A stretch of 64,000 nucleotides of DNA. It comes from Clavaria fumosa (Eukaryota > Basidiomycota > Agaricomycetes > Agaricales > Clavariaceae). The notes under the pieces are model-generated. The model did not search any database, had not been told where the DNA came from, and saw nothing but the letters and a program-made list of their open reading frames with translations. The position numbers and the translations under genes are program-made. How positions within the stretch are numbered: the first letter of the stretch is position 1; the number at the start of each line of letters is the position of its first letter. The stretch lies in assembly GCA_951802425.1 (NCBI GenBank), contig OX637802.1, forward strand, positions 930,001 to 994,000. Reading direction: 5' to 3'. Positions 22,175-32,240 of this stretch are shown here, one piece after another.

Positions 22175-22268
22175 AGCGGCTGGATGGTCCCGACTTTCAG
22201 TTCGAGCTAACACTCGAACTCTCCCCCAACCTCTTAGCTCACTCTAAGTGCGGAAAGTCGAGGCTGGA
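22175..22268 (+). repeat. Ngaro repeat B1
   Basis: 94 bp, repeated at 22516-22609; directly abuts A2, reproducing the joined ends of the circular intermediate. Confidence 0.92.
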
Positions 22269-22416
22269 ATAAGCCAAGGTACCGATGAAACCGCAGGTCC
22301 AGCGGTACCAGGCGTCCAACCGAGCGACACGCACATTGTTTACACTTGTTATTACAACGCCTTTTTACTCCCTCACCACATATTACACTCGTTATAACTC
22401 GCTCCTTTCTTCTTAA
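22269..22416 (+). repeat. Ngaro repeat A2
   Basis: 148-bp copy of A1 starting immediately after B1; followed by a 99-bp spacer before B2. Confidence 0.92.
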
Positions 22417-22515
22417 CCCACCCTCCCATCCCTTGATAATAGAATAAATCAAATAATCGTAGCCTCAGATCAACACTTATGTGAGCTAACAACCGGGGCC
22501 TTATCCCACCCACCC

Positions 22516-22609
22516 AGCGGCTGGATGGTCCCGACTTTCAGTTCGAGCTAACACTCGAACTCTCCCCCAACCTCTTAGCTCACTCTAAGTGCGGAAAGTC
22601 GAGGCTGGA
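22516..22609 (+). repeat. Ngaro repeat B2 (3' end)
   Basis: 94-bp copy of B1 ending at the right host junction. Confidence 0.92.
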
Positions 22610-22899
22610 TTGTTGTTACCATGTCGAAAGCCCGTTGATATTTATTTACAAATATTTATTTACTTATTCTCGAATTTGATGCCCAGCGAGGCAGCTAATG
22701 CGAACATGAGGTTCAAATCAAAAAATGGGGAAACAAGAACGGTGGGGTAGAAAGTGAAGAGGGAGGGGAATGGGGATGTGAAAAGGTGAAGATATGGAAT
22801 ATAACCGGAAAGTGATAAGTATGTAAAAAGAGGGGGAGAAAAAATAAAAGGGAGCTGGGCGGAGAACAAGATTTGAGAGAAGAAGAAAAAAAAAGACAT

Positions 22900-23114
22900 C
22901 TATGCATGAAAGGGTCTTGGCTGATCGGTAATGGGCCAAGCAACCAGTCCCCCTCTTACCCGTGCCAGACGACGGTGTTGCACCTCGCCGGCTGCTCGAC
23001 CAGCAGAGGCGCGAACCCTCCGCAGTGGCCGACCAAGAGGTCCCTGGGGCGGAGTACCACCCTCGGGTAAGGACGGCCAAACACCGGGGGTGGGCCATGT
23101 GAAGCGTTGGTCAA
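22900..23114 (-). pseudogene. Truncated copy of the last exon of the convergent gene
   Basis: Matches the final exon (24904-25118) of the 16-exon gene with one substitution over the coding part and keeps its TAG, but all upstream exons are missing because the duplication breakpoint falls inside this exon. Not expected to be expressed from its own promoter. Confidence 0.75.
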
Positions 23115-25118
23115 AGAAGCCAAGCTATGTGCTGACAATGGACATCGGACGTCTGAAGTTGCAGGTGGAGGAAATCTTACGTAAAACTAATAATAGCCCT
23201 TGTTGCCGGCGTTGGGTGGTGCAGACTGCAACAAGGGCGTTCGTTGTTCAGTTGTGTTGCAGTACCAAGAAGTGGCTCGAACGTGTGTCAGTCCGAGGGC
23301 AACCATGATAAAAGGATCGTCGTCATTGGTAAAATCAACGGCACCTTCCCTTCTGTTTCTACCACCTCCCTCACACATGCCATGGTGTGGATCATATTCA
23401 CCAACACAAATGGTTTCCTGTCACCCTCCATCTTTGTGGTAGGCGCGGTTATGAGTGGTGGATGTTTGTTCCTTGTTATTTGGGAATCATGTTTTCGATA
23501 TAGAATGCACCTGGTAAGCCATAATACTGTGCCAGTTGGTCGAGAAGTGTTCAAGACCTCTTTCGCGTTAGCTACGAATGGAAATACAAGAGAGGAAAAA
23601 GGAGCTGGAAAAAGAGGCAGCCCCACAACCGCTGCCAACCCTTCCCGAGGAAGTCATCCAAGCAGTCCTGCAGATCACCCAAGGAACCCCGGCCACTGGC
23701 ACGGCAGGGGTTACTTCAGCAACCCCGGCGGTTCTGCCTCCGCGGCTCTTCTTTGAGTCGCCCAACGGGCTCAATATCTTTGTCCCGACCTCCAGTCAGA
23801 GTAGGGGTCAGTTCTGGCAATGCCTAGGCCAGACAAACTCCAAAGACGGTGCTCTGTTTCACTTGGAATGCCTGGACGACGACGACATTCCCCCAGTGCA
23901 ACTTTTTATCCCCCAGAGTCAAGGGATCATTGAGATTACACCACCAGCGTCGTACAATGAGAATGACTATCGAGGAAAATTCAGAAAATTTCAAGGACTG
24001 GGAAAACAACAAGTATATCCATTCAGATATGTGGTTCACAAGGGCAAGAAGTACTACCGCGTTCTTGGTCTATTCTACGAATTCAAGTTCAGCCATACCA
24101 CGAGCGCTGGTTCAACTCGTTTCCACTTTGAAAACATTGCTACGGGAAATTGGGGCTCTCGTGATGTCCAGGCATGGAAGGAAACTTGGTCTAATGAAGT
24201 GGATGTCGACGACGTTGCCGGAGCAATGGAGCTACGGCAACAGCAACAGGACGTATTCCCCCAAAGACCTAGTCAAATGCGAAAACTCCCCGAGGTTTAC
24301 TACGAACTAAGTGGTGACGGTAACACATGCATCTTCGAGATCGCAGATCAAAAAGCAAAACAAGTAAATTTAATGAGAATAGTGGCTATGGAAGAAGCTC
24401 AACAGGAGACGTATTATTGTGTGCAACCGCTGCCACGTAAAGCTAAGAAGGAGTGGCTCACATTGGGTCGAATGAGGGAATGGAAAACCAAGAAGCCCAA
24501 TTACCCTCTCACATTCGCTGGACCTGACGGCTCGATCCCGAGTGGGCCAGACAAATTGCAGGAGAAGATAATAAAGAAAAAGGACTTGGGCGGGTTGATA
24601 CTGCCAGCATGAGTTGTTGTTACCATGTCGAAAGCCCGTTGATATTTATTTACAAATATTTATTTACTTATTCTCGAATTTGATGCCCAGCGAGGCAGCT
24701 AATGCGAACATGAGGTTCAAATCAAAAAATGGGGAAACAAGAACGGTGGGGTAGAAAATGAAGAGGGAGGGGAATGGGGATGTGAAAAGGTGAAGATATG
24801 GAATATAACCGGAAAGTGATAAGTATGTAAAAAGAGGGGGAGAAAAAATAAAAGGGAGCTGGGCGGAGAACAAGATTTGAGAGAAGAAGAAAAAAAAAGA
24901 CATCTATGCATGAAAGGGTCTTGGCTGATCGGTAATGGGCCAAGCAACCAGTCCCCCTCTCACCCGTGCCAGACGACGGTGTTGCACCTCGCCGGCTGCT
25001 CGACCAGCAGAGGCGCGAACCCTCCGCAGTGGCCGACCAAGAGGTCCCTGGGGCGGAGTACCACCCTCGGGTAAGGACGGCCAAACACCGGGGGTGGGCC
25101 ATGTGAAGCGTTGGTCAA
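23115..25118. repeat. Tandem duplication unit 2 (uninterrupted)
   Basis: 2,004 bp repeating unit 1 without the retrotransposon. The 500 bp of 3' flank differs at only about two positions from unit 1, while the C-terminal half of the ORF differs far more. Confidence 0.9.
23578..24612 (+). CDS. Unrecognised 344-aa protein, copy 2
   Basis: Paralogue of the ORF at 16547. Same N-terminal half apart from two substitutions (T to I, S to P) and loss of one TPATG unit. From about residue 155 on it carries at least 14 replacements and a rebuilt segment (PRKAKKE instead of YAANRE). Most differing codons there are replacements and several change two or three bases at once; only about six silent differences occur in the whole ORF. 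Followed at once by the intact, uninterrupted 3' flank. Function unknown; no membrane segment or recognised motif. Confidence 0.7.
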   Translation: MEIQERKKELEKEAAPQPLPTLPEEVIQAVLQITQGTPATGTAGVTSATPAVLPPRLFFESPNGLNIFVPTSSQSRGQFWQCLGQTNSKDGALFHLECLDDDDIPPVQLFIPQSQGIIEITPPASYNENDYRGKFRKFQGLGKQQVYPFRYVVHKGKKYYRVLGLFYEFKFSHTTSAGSTRFHFENIATGNWGSRDVQAWKETWSNEVDVDDVAGAMELRQQQQDVFPQRPSQMRKLPEVYYELSGDGNTCIFEIADQKAKQVNLMRIVAMEEAQQETYYCVQPLPRKAKKEWLTLGRMREWKTKKPNYPLTFAGPDGSIPSGPDKLQEKIIKKKDLGGLILPA

Positions 25119-28100
25119 TCGGGCCGCGTGCTGCATCACCAACAGGCTGGCGATTTGATACCCGCTCGGAGTACTGGTGGCTGGTTGCACGTCCGTGCGA
25201 TCGCGGGGATGGACTTTCAGCGCGGTCACCCATTAGTCGGTTCGTTGTCTCGACAACCAGGTCCGACTGTGGGGTTTACTCAAACATCAGAAGCGTCGCC
25301 CCACCGATGACAGAATACACTAACCCCAGTTTCGCCGCGGGTTCCACGTGCAGTGTGATAGTCTGGTTGACTGTCCACAGTCTCGTTATACAAGTAGAAT
25401 TGTGGCTCGTTCAAGGGCTCAGGTCTGTTTTCTCCATCGCCGAAAATACGTCTGTGTTGGGGACTGTCTTCGCCCTCATTGTCGTCATCTTCGAAGTGGT
25501 AACGTTTCCTAAATGGAAATTGTCACTCAGTCGTCCAGTTCGTATGTGGATCAAAGAGTAACATACCCGGTGCTATCATCGGAGGCAACAACCTCCCACG
25601 GATCCACATTTTCTGGTTCGGATTCATTCAGCCTGATTTCCTCATCATTCTTCTCTGGATGATGACGAGCTCTAGAAAACAGCGTTGACCTCCTTCGTTC
25701 ACACGCTGACCATGCAAAATGACATACCTGGATCGCTTGACATCCTTCTGAAATCGTTCATCGATTTTCTCCTTGCCCGAATCGCTGTCGATATAGTCGT
25801 TGTCATACCGGCGACCTATCCTGGTGAGAGAAACGGTTATTCAGTCTGACAAATCATTCACACTTCGTCAGATAAGACACATACTTGTGTCGTCTCGCCG
25901 TTTCGCCCTTTTCAAGGACTGCTCTGCTTGATGGACCTGCCGCGCCACCGGGGTCAACGATGTCAAATCGACGGCGCTCGCTGGGAGTAACGAGTCTTAT
26001 TTAGTTGACTCCTTCTCATAGCAGCCGCACAGCGCGACGAACCTGGATAGTCCCACATTCCCTCTATCCGAGGGTTCAGGACTCGGAGTAGAAACTGGAC
26101 GTCCAAGGTCCGGTGGTCTACTAAAGGGTTAAGTTCAACTCGTCGGCTGACTTCATGAAATGTCGCTTGAACTCACAAAGGCCGCCGACCAGAGTCAAGT
26201 CGTGACAACTCTGATGACGAGGTTTCAGGACTTGAGGTTCGGTCCGAGCCTATATCGCCATAAGCAGCATTGAACAGCTGATCGTCCGTCCACTGTGGAC
26301 CCGTCGGGTGGTAAAACGAGACGTAGTTCAGCATCCTCGTGAGCCGATATTGCTCCGCATCCACTGTCCGATTGATAGTCCTGATCTGCTTGATGACGCG
26401 TTCGGCCTGCGCATTTCGCTTATCGGCCTCGTCGATGGTCTTGTAAAATTGTGCGGCTAGGCTGGTCATATTGGCGCTTAGGTCAATCAGAGTCTTGTCG
26501 ATCGCCCGATGCTCCTCGTCCTCTTCGTCGATAAATGTCTGAATGATCAGCCGCCTTTCCTCGTCATCTTCTTCATCGAGTGGAGCAGGGCCAGGCTGGG
26601 GAGTCTCATCCCATTCGGGAGACACGTCGCGCGAAATAGTGGGGGACGCAAAGCCGGAATTCCGTGCTCCCTCCATATTCACCATTTCGAATGGCGCAGG
26701 ATCTGTGTCAAATGATTCAATTGATGGATTTGATGGTCAAGAATTGAATTTTGAATACGGACCTAGGTATCCGATACGACGTCTCTTCGCATTATTTGCT
26801 GCAAAATAATCGGGATCGAAAAGGCCCAGAACATTTATTCCGAGCCCTTTCAATGAACCAAGTGAACCTGCAGATGATACGGCCAACCCATCGTCTGCAG
26901 ACTGCCGCTGGTGACTTCTACGGGGCAGGCGGCGATAAGCACGGAGTGCCGGCGGTTCTGGTGACGATACTTGCAGCGCTGGCGGTGATATCCATTGGGA
27001 AGACGAAAGGGGTGCCTTCCTCTTGACGCCAACCCTATGCCAACCGGCGAAAGTTAAAAATAGACTAACTTTCAAAAGCCTGCCGGACTCACATGTAGCT
27101 CTCGTTTTCATAAACTACGGGCTTTAGATTGCTGTACTCCATGACTTCGTCCTCGACTCCGGCCTCACCGCGCTCGGACCGAGCGCACTCGTTGGAGGCA
27201 CTTTGCTCTGGCTCTGGAGATGGTTCTTGAAATGTTGGTGCCGGAGTAGGTGTCTCGCAGCCCTGCTGCTGGGAACATCCGTCCTGCATGTCACGAAGTG
27301 CTGGAGAGGGTGTCTGCGGTTCTACCGGTAAAACCTGCAACGCGTGTGGCGCAGCGTGTTGTGGAGAATGTTCATCCCGCAGCGCGACTGGTGATAACTG
27401 CGGCGCAGACCGTCGCGTCTGAGAGTCCGACGGCTGTGTAGACGGCCTTCTCTTCATACCGACTCTGCATCAACCGTGGACGGTCAATAACAGTATTTGA
27501 AATGGAGAACGGCGAGGCACTCACAATTGAAGTGGCTGCTGCTCCACCTGCTGTTGGTCTGGCAGTGATCCGTCGCCAACGACGCTGGTGGCAACACTGG
27601 TGTAGTCCTCCGCTTCAGCTTGCGACCCGGTACTTTCGAAATACAAGCGGAGGTTGAGCAAAGCGGGAGTATTGGCCGGCGCATGCTCCACATGTAGCTG
27701 ACGGTGCCTGCGGGGCAAAGGCCGAATCGGTCGAGACGATTCTTGTGGAATTTGCGGAGCAGGTTCCGCTCGCGGCACTAGCGTTGACAAAAGAGCCTCA
27801 GGCTGCTCGCCACTTCTGTACCAACCGTCGAAGATCAAAAGGAGAACATTATCAAGGAAGGATCGAGCCCCACTCACATTTCAGCGGCTTGTTGATCTGC
27901 CAGTTGCTGTCCCATCGACGACTGATTGCTTACAACGACTACGGATGGAGGTGTAGTCTGTGCCTCGGGCGTAGGCGTGGGCGCGCCGCTTACTTGCGCC
28001 TGTCGATGTCGACGAGGGAGAGGGCGAATCTTGCGAGGGGTTTCCTGCGGTTCGGACGGCGAAGACACGTTATTCACGCCGATTCTGTGTCGAGCATTAG

Positions 28101-29077
28101 AAGTCAGGGACAATCATCTGTAGCAGGACGGTGGACCACCCACACTTCTGACGCCTGGTCTTCTTCGATACATTCAGGAATTGGAGGCAGTCTACTTCCT
28201 AGCGCTGAAAGTGTTGGTGAAGGCCGATGAATTTCATCGTGTGCAGCCTGAGGTTCTCGTGGTGAAGCTTCCTCTACGCCGACTCTATGTCAACCGTCAA
28301 AACAGAACATTTACAATGAAAGATGGCGGAGCACTCACATTTGCGATGCGTATTGTGGCATGACTTGTGGCTGCCTCTGTGGACCACTTTGACCGTGTAA
28401 CACCCATATTTCCATCAGATGTTCGATGATCTTCTCAGACGGTGCATTAGCATTGACGCTGCATTGTGGTATTCCGCAACTCTAAAGATGTGACGAAGAC
28501 AGAGAGTAAGCTTGCCGCTTCGACTCGGGAGGTAACATGAAATACCTTCGCCTTGCGCCGGAGTGCGAGGCGGCTGAGTTGAGTAAGATTATTCTTATAC
28601 TCCATGTACTGCCCAGAAAGAGCGGCAGTATGTGGCTGTGATGCATTGAGCTCAGGAGGTGGTTCTTCCTTGGGCTTAACTGCCTCTAGCACTTGCGGTG
28701 CTGGTGGCATCTGCAGGATTAACGGAAGTACCTGCGGTTCCTCTTCCTTTACGCCGACTCTGTGCCAACCGTAAAGGGTTAAAGACAAAATTTGCTATGC
28801 AGGACAGCGGAATGCTCACATCTGCGGCACACGTTGTGTTCGTGATTTCTTCGGCGGACTGTCCAAACCTTGCACCACCCATTTCTCCATCAGACATCTG
28901 ATAATCTCCTGCGACGTAGCATTGGCTTTGACACCGAATTGCTGAAGAAACGCGGAGACAATGAGTGGACTCGTTGCTTCCGGCTCGGGGGACAACGCGA
29001 GATACCTTTGCTTTGTGCTGGAGAGCGGGGCGTTTGAGTTTAGTGAGACTTTCGTAGTACTCCTCATACGAAGACAT
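24904..29077 (-). CDS. 16-exon protein with SAP-like motifs and tandem related exons (1092 aa)
   Basis: Join of minus-strand exons 29006-29077, 28820-28941, 28546-28759, 28339-28481, 28144-28284, 27878-28084, 27525-27815, 27093-27464, 26763-27034, 26177-26702, 26043-26120, 25885-25980, 25728-25820, 25567-25671, 25325-25508, 24904-25266. Every junction has GT-AG ends and matching phase, giving 1092 codons plus stop. Not recognised as a whole. Seen: two SAP-like helical motifs at the N-terminus (LTKLKRPALQHKAK plus FGVKANATSQEIIRCL; LTQLSRLALRRKAK plus VNANAPSEKIIEHLM), suggesting DNA or RNA binding; Pro/Gln-rich exons that begin alike (VGVKEEE, VGVEEAS, IGVNNVS, VGVKRKA) and share PLPRRHRQ; a basic AKRRRIG stretch; an acidic coiled-coil region; an Arg-rich end. 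Another possible last-intron donor exists at 24960. Confidence 0.68.
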
Positions 29078-29781
29078 GGCGATTGGCTGAATTTGCACGA
29101 TACAGCGGTTGCGGGGGAGAGGTGAAGAAGGGCGGGTAGTTTGGATTCGGCGAGCTTTTATACTCATCCATGGATGTGGCCCGCGGTCACGTGGCAACCA
29201 TCCACATGCGCCGAGTTCTGGGTAACGCACCTATCGTCCACCACCACTGTGGTGGACGATAGGTCCATATTGATCATCCTTGATCCACTTGCCTTTTGCG
29301 TCAAATGAGACAGCCACAGAAGCTTGTCTTGGTTTCCAGATCGGGTATCTCAAGGTGCCTTTGTTGTCGCCATCGTTGTGTATCCAAAAGAGGCCACGGA
29401 AGCTAGCCTTGTCTGGGTTAATCGAGGGGACACTCCATTATCAACGATGATCCGTTGCGGACGGCCTCTGCGCAATCTGGCCACATTGGGGAACGCGTCT
29501 TCTAAGGACAATTGTGAAACAATGGTGGATTCACTGAATTGCGTTTAATTATTAAATTACTATACTCACTGAGTCACTGGCTCAACCTTCCACATGTAGA
29601 CAATTGAACGGCCCAGAGTTAAAGCGGTGGCCTTTCCACGACAACGTAGACGGTGATGAGAGGGGGACAACGTGAGTACTGTATAAACCAGTGAGCGTAG
29701 TGAACACATGTCGAAGTAACCCCGTGACTCTCTGGCTTGTTACACACTAGGAATAATAAATCCATTGTCACAACACAAGAT
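29078..29781. other. Intergenic: promoter side of the 16-exon gene, hairpin and orphan frame
   Basis: Contains a perfect 16-bp inverted repeat around a 4-nt loop (29229-29264, arm ACCTATCGTCCACCAC), and a minus-strand open stretch of about 69 codons ending at TAG 29231-29233 whose translation (GLFWIHNDGDNKGTLRYPIW) looks protein-like but has no start codon. Possibly a gene fragment. Nothing else recognised. Confidence 0.4.
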
Positions 29782-31516
29782 TCATTGTCTGCCCCGTGCA
29801 GCAGCTGGTGCCCTCCTTGCAGATACCGAGGCCTCCGGCCGGAAAGGCACATGCGCAAGCACCGGCCGTCTCGCAGTCCTCGACGCCCTCGCCGCCGCAC
29901 CAGGGCCGCGTAGTGCGACGAGAAGGTGAACCATCGCGCTGAGGACCACGACGCTCCCTGCCTGGTGCGCGGCTGCAAGCGGGACGGGCACGCCGCAGAG
30001 TAGCGTTGCGATCCCGAGCATGACTTGAACGTTGACCGCTGCAAATACGGTATGCATGCAGACACGGGCAAGCGAAGGCAGGGAGAAGCGCAGGGCCGGA
30101 CGCCAGAGCTGGGCCCAGAGGAGAGCCGTGCTCAGGTAGGTACTCGTCGCCTTTGTTGAGGGTATATTTGAGGCGGAAAGCAGCAGGATTGCGTGGCGCA
30201 GTGTGAAAAAGGCGGAACTAAGGACGAACAGGACTGTACACTGACCAGGATGCGATGCTCAAACTGGACGGTGGTCGGGTTCTCAAACATGTTTCTCCAC
30301 CACTTGTCGGAGCCGTTGACATTTGTAGCATATGCGGTAGAAAATAACTCGCCGATCGGCGGAGCCAGACGTCCGCCCATGAGAGGAAACTCATTATACA
30401 ACAGTCCGGCATCCAGGCCCGCCACGAAAGCACCTGAAATGATGGTAAAGCGATCAGCTAGCCAATCCGAACTCGAAATTCAACCCACCAGACAGAGCAG
30501 TCAAGAATACCAGAGCAGTCAGAGCCCACGAGTAACATGTGAACCGAGCGATAGAGCTATTCCGGATGTTTGGCCAGATGGTCCGCCCCCACAAGCCTGT
30601 CTTAGCGAACTTTAAATCTTTCAAGATCGCCAGCCCTGTTCCTAGCATCCCAGCGTACAAGACCAGGGCGGTCCCGAGGTGCGCAGCCAGGCGATATTGA
30701 GAAACACGAGGGACGGCGCCAGGGATATCCAAAAGAGCGTCACGGAGGCCTGATTTGACCATGTACCATCCAAGGGCGCCCTGGAGGCCGATAAGGAGAG
30801 CCATTCCGAAGAGCCTGACGGACATGGGTCTCGACAATTGCTTCGTCGCAGCAAAATAGATGAGGGGAACCACAAAAGTAATGCCGACAACACGGCCGAG
30901 AATGCGGTGGCCCCACTCCATGTAAAATATCTTTTTGAAATCATCCACGGTGATGTTTTTGTTCAATCTGATTGCGTGGGGACAATCAACCAGCCATCGT
31001 TGGGCCTCAGGAAACACAAGCTCACAATTTGAACTCGGGAGTTGACTGATACTTGGTAAATTCAATGAGCCATTGACCTTGGCTGAGGGGTGGGAGGACA
31101 CCAGTCACGGGGCGCCATTCTGTGATGCTGAGACCAGACTCTGTCAAACGAGTGATGCCGCCAACTGCAATGACCGAGAACACAAGAGCAGAGGAGAACA
31201 TGAGCCAACGTCCGACGGCGGCCGATGGTAAAAGTGGTAAGGTCTGGGATGTAAGAGGTTGACTCGAGTTTGTGAAGCATCGGCTCTGCAAGGTGTGAAT
31301 ACGCGATTGGAAGGTCGAGGTTGTCTTTCGGCAATAAAAAAGGACGGAAAACGGTCGATGAGTTGATCGTGCGAGAAAAGGCGATGAGGAGGTAGGCGTC
31401 GTTCCTCGGCTGACTGCACGATAACAGGCGAACAGTGATTTTTGTCTGAACGAAGCAGCACCGTTTGCTAAGGAAGGGAAGGACAAGCAGTAGCCGCCCA
31501 GTGCATGGCGTAACAT
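29782..31516 (-). CDS. COX15: Heme A synthase Cox15
   Basis: Join of minus-strand exons 31026-31516, 30489-30967, 30246-30433, 29782-30150 (508 aa). Cox15 converts heme O to heme A in the mitochondrial inner membrane for cytochrome c oxidase. Seen: a Ser/Arg-rich N-terminus like a mitochondrial presequence, then [37 protein letters not shown] with a heme-ligand type His, [58 protein letters not shown] and [12 protein letters not shown] with further conserved His, and eight hydrophobic helices. All three introns have matching phase. ATG at 31516 is 61 bp from the divergent BolA start. The Ala/Arg-rich last 40 residues are less conserved-looking. Confidence 0.95.
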
Positions 31517-31577
31517 GGTGCAGGTGAGCATTGGCGGACGCCGTCACGTCACCATCGGCTCGCCTCCTGCGTCGGTC
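31517..31577. promoter_or_regulatory. 61-bp shared divergent promoter
   Basis: The start codons of COX15 (minus) and the BolA protein (plus) are only 61 bp apart, so the 5' leaders and core promoters must overlap or lie inside the partner's coding start. Both products act in mitochondrial metal-cofactor biology. Alternative upstream starts would narrow or widen the gap. Confidence 0.6.
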
Positions 31578-32000
31578 ATGCTTGCCCTGCGACGAGGACT
31601 GGTCCCAACAGTTGGGCGTCTCCGCTGGCTTTCAACGCAGTCACCAAATTCGCTGTCTGAAGGGGAGCAGCACATCGTCGACAAATTGAAGGCCAAATTT
31701 GAGCCTGCCGAATTGCTTGTGCAGGATATATCAGGTTGCTGCTGCTTCAACTGTTTCTGCGCCTCCGACGATTGAATCGTACAATGGTCTTGCACAGGAG
31801 GATGTGGCACGTTTTACGCGATAACCATTGCGAGCCATGCATTCAACGGCATGTCGACTCTGAAGCAACACAAACTAGTCAACGAGGCCCTAAAGCAGGA
31901 GATTGCGGCCATTCATGGGCTACAGGTAGGTCGTTCACAATGTTTCCCCCATCGTAATGCCGTCCAACTGTCCTAGATTAAAACCATACCAGTCCAGTAG
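31578..32000 (+). CDS. Mitochondrial BolA-family protein
   Basis: Join 31578-31734, 31798-31925, 31977-32000 (102 aa). BolA proteins partner monothiol glutaredoxins in iron-sulfur cluster insertion; mitochondrial ones serve lipoyl synthase and other 4Fe-4S targets. Seen: an Arg-rich presequence-like N-terminus (LALRRGLVPTVGRLRWLST), then the whole BolA fold: GEQHIVDKLKAKFEPAELLVQDISGGCGTFYAITIASHAF, with the conserved His-rich helix KQHKLVNEALKQEI and closing IHGLQIKT. The C-GTFY region resembles Bol3/BOLA3 more than Bol1, an inference from memory. Confidence 0.92.
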
Positions 32001-32240
32001 ACCGTATGTGCTCCTGGAGGCCCGGGGAAAGAAGGGAGGAAGGATTCACGGGGAACAATGCAATTACTGCTTAGATGTTGTTACATTCGTAGCTAACCTT
32101 CCAATCGAGTCCATTTCGACGGCTAAGAGCGTTGTCATCGTTTTCCGCATCGGCGTCGATGCATCGATGACGGTGACGGTGACGGCTGTGTTAGCATAAC
32201 CTCATGATCCTGAGCCTCCGCTGAGCCCAACGTCATATCA

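Larger units (their letters stand above)
17598..22609 (+). mobile_element. Ngaro-type tyrosine-recombinase retrotransposon
   Basis: 5,012 bp with split direct repeats in the order A1-ORFs-B1-A2-B2: A1 17598-17745, B1 22175-22268, A2 22269-22416, B2 22516-22609. A copies are 148 bp, B copies 94 bp, apparently identical. This architecture and the tyrosine recombinase ORF define Ngaro-like DIRS-order elements, which integrate as circles without target duplication. The host sequence at 24600-24625 gives the empty site: the element starts ATAAGCC and ends GGCTGGA between host GCATGAG and TTGTTG, with no duplication. Carries gag, RT-RNase H and recombinase ORFs, each damaged. Confidence 0.93.
16064..23114. 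repeat. Tandem duplication unit 1 (interrupted by Ngaro element)
   Basis: Host sequence 16064-17597 plus 22610-23114, about 2.04 kb once the inserted retrotransposon is removed, matching 23115-25118. It holds ORF copy 1 and a truncated 3' end of the convergent 16-exon gene. The junction with unit 2 shows only about 2 bp of shared bases. Confidence 0.9.

Noticed and set aside
22660..22943. Phe/Ser-rich minus-strand ORFs repeated at 24664-24947
   Set aside because: They are duplicated only because the whole unit is duplicated. Composition reflects a purine-rich strand, and the region is 3' flank of two convergent genes.
24935..25561. 208-codon plus-strand ORF with hydrophobic C-terminus
   Set aside because: It runs antisense over exons 15 and 16 of the 16-exon gene, whose splice phases are consistent; it is most likely a shadow.
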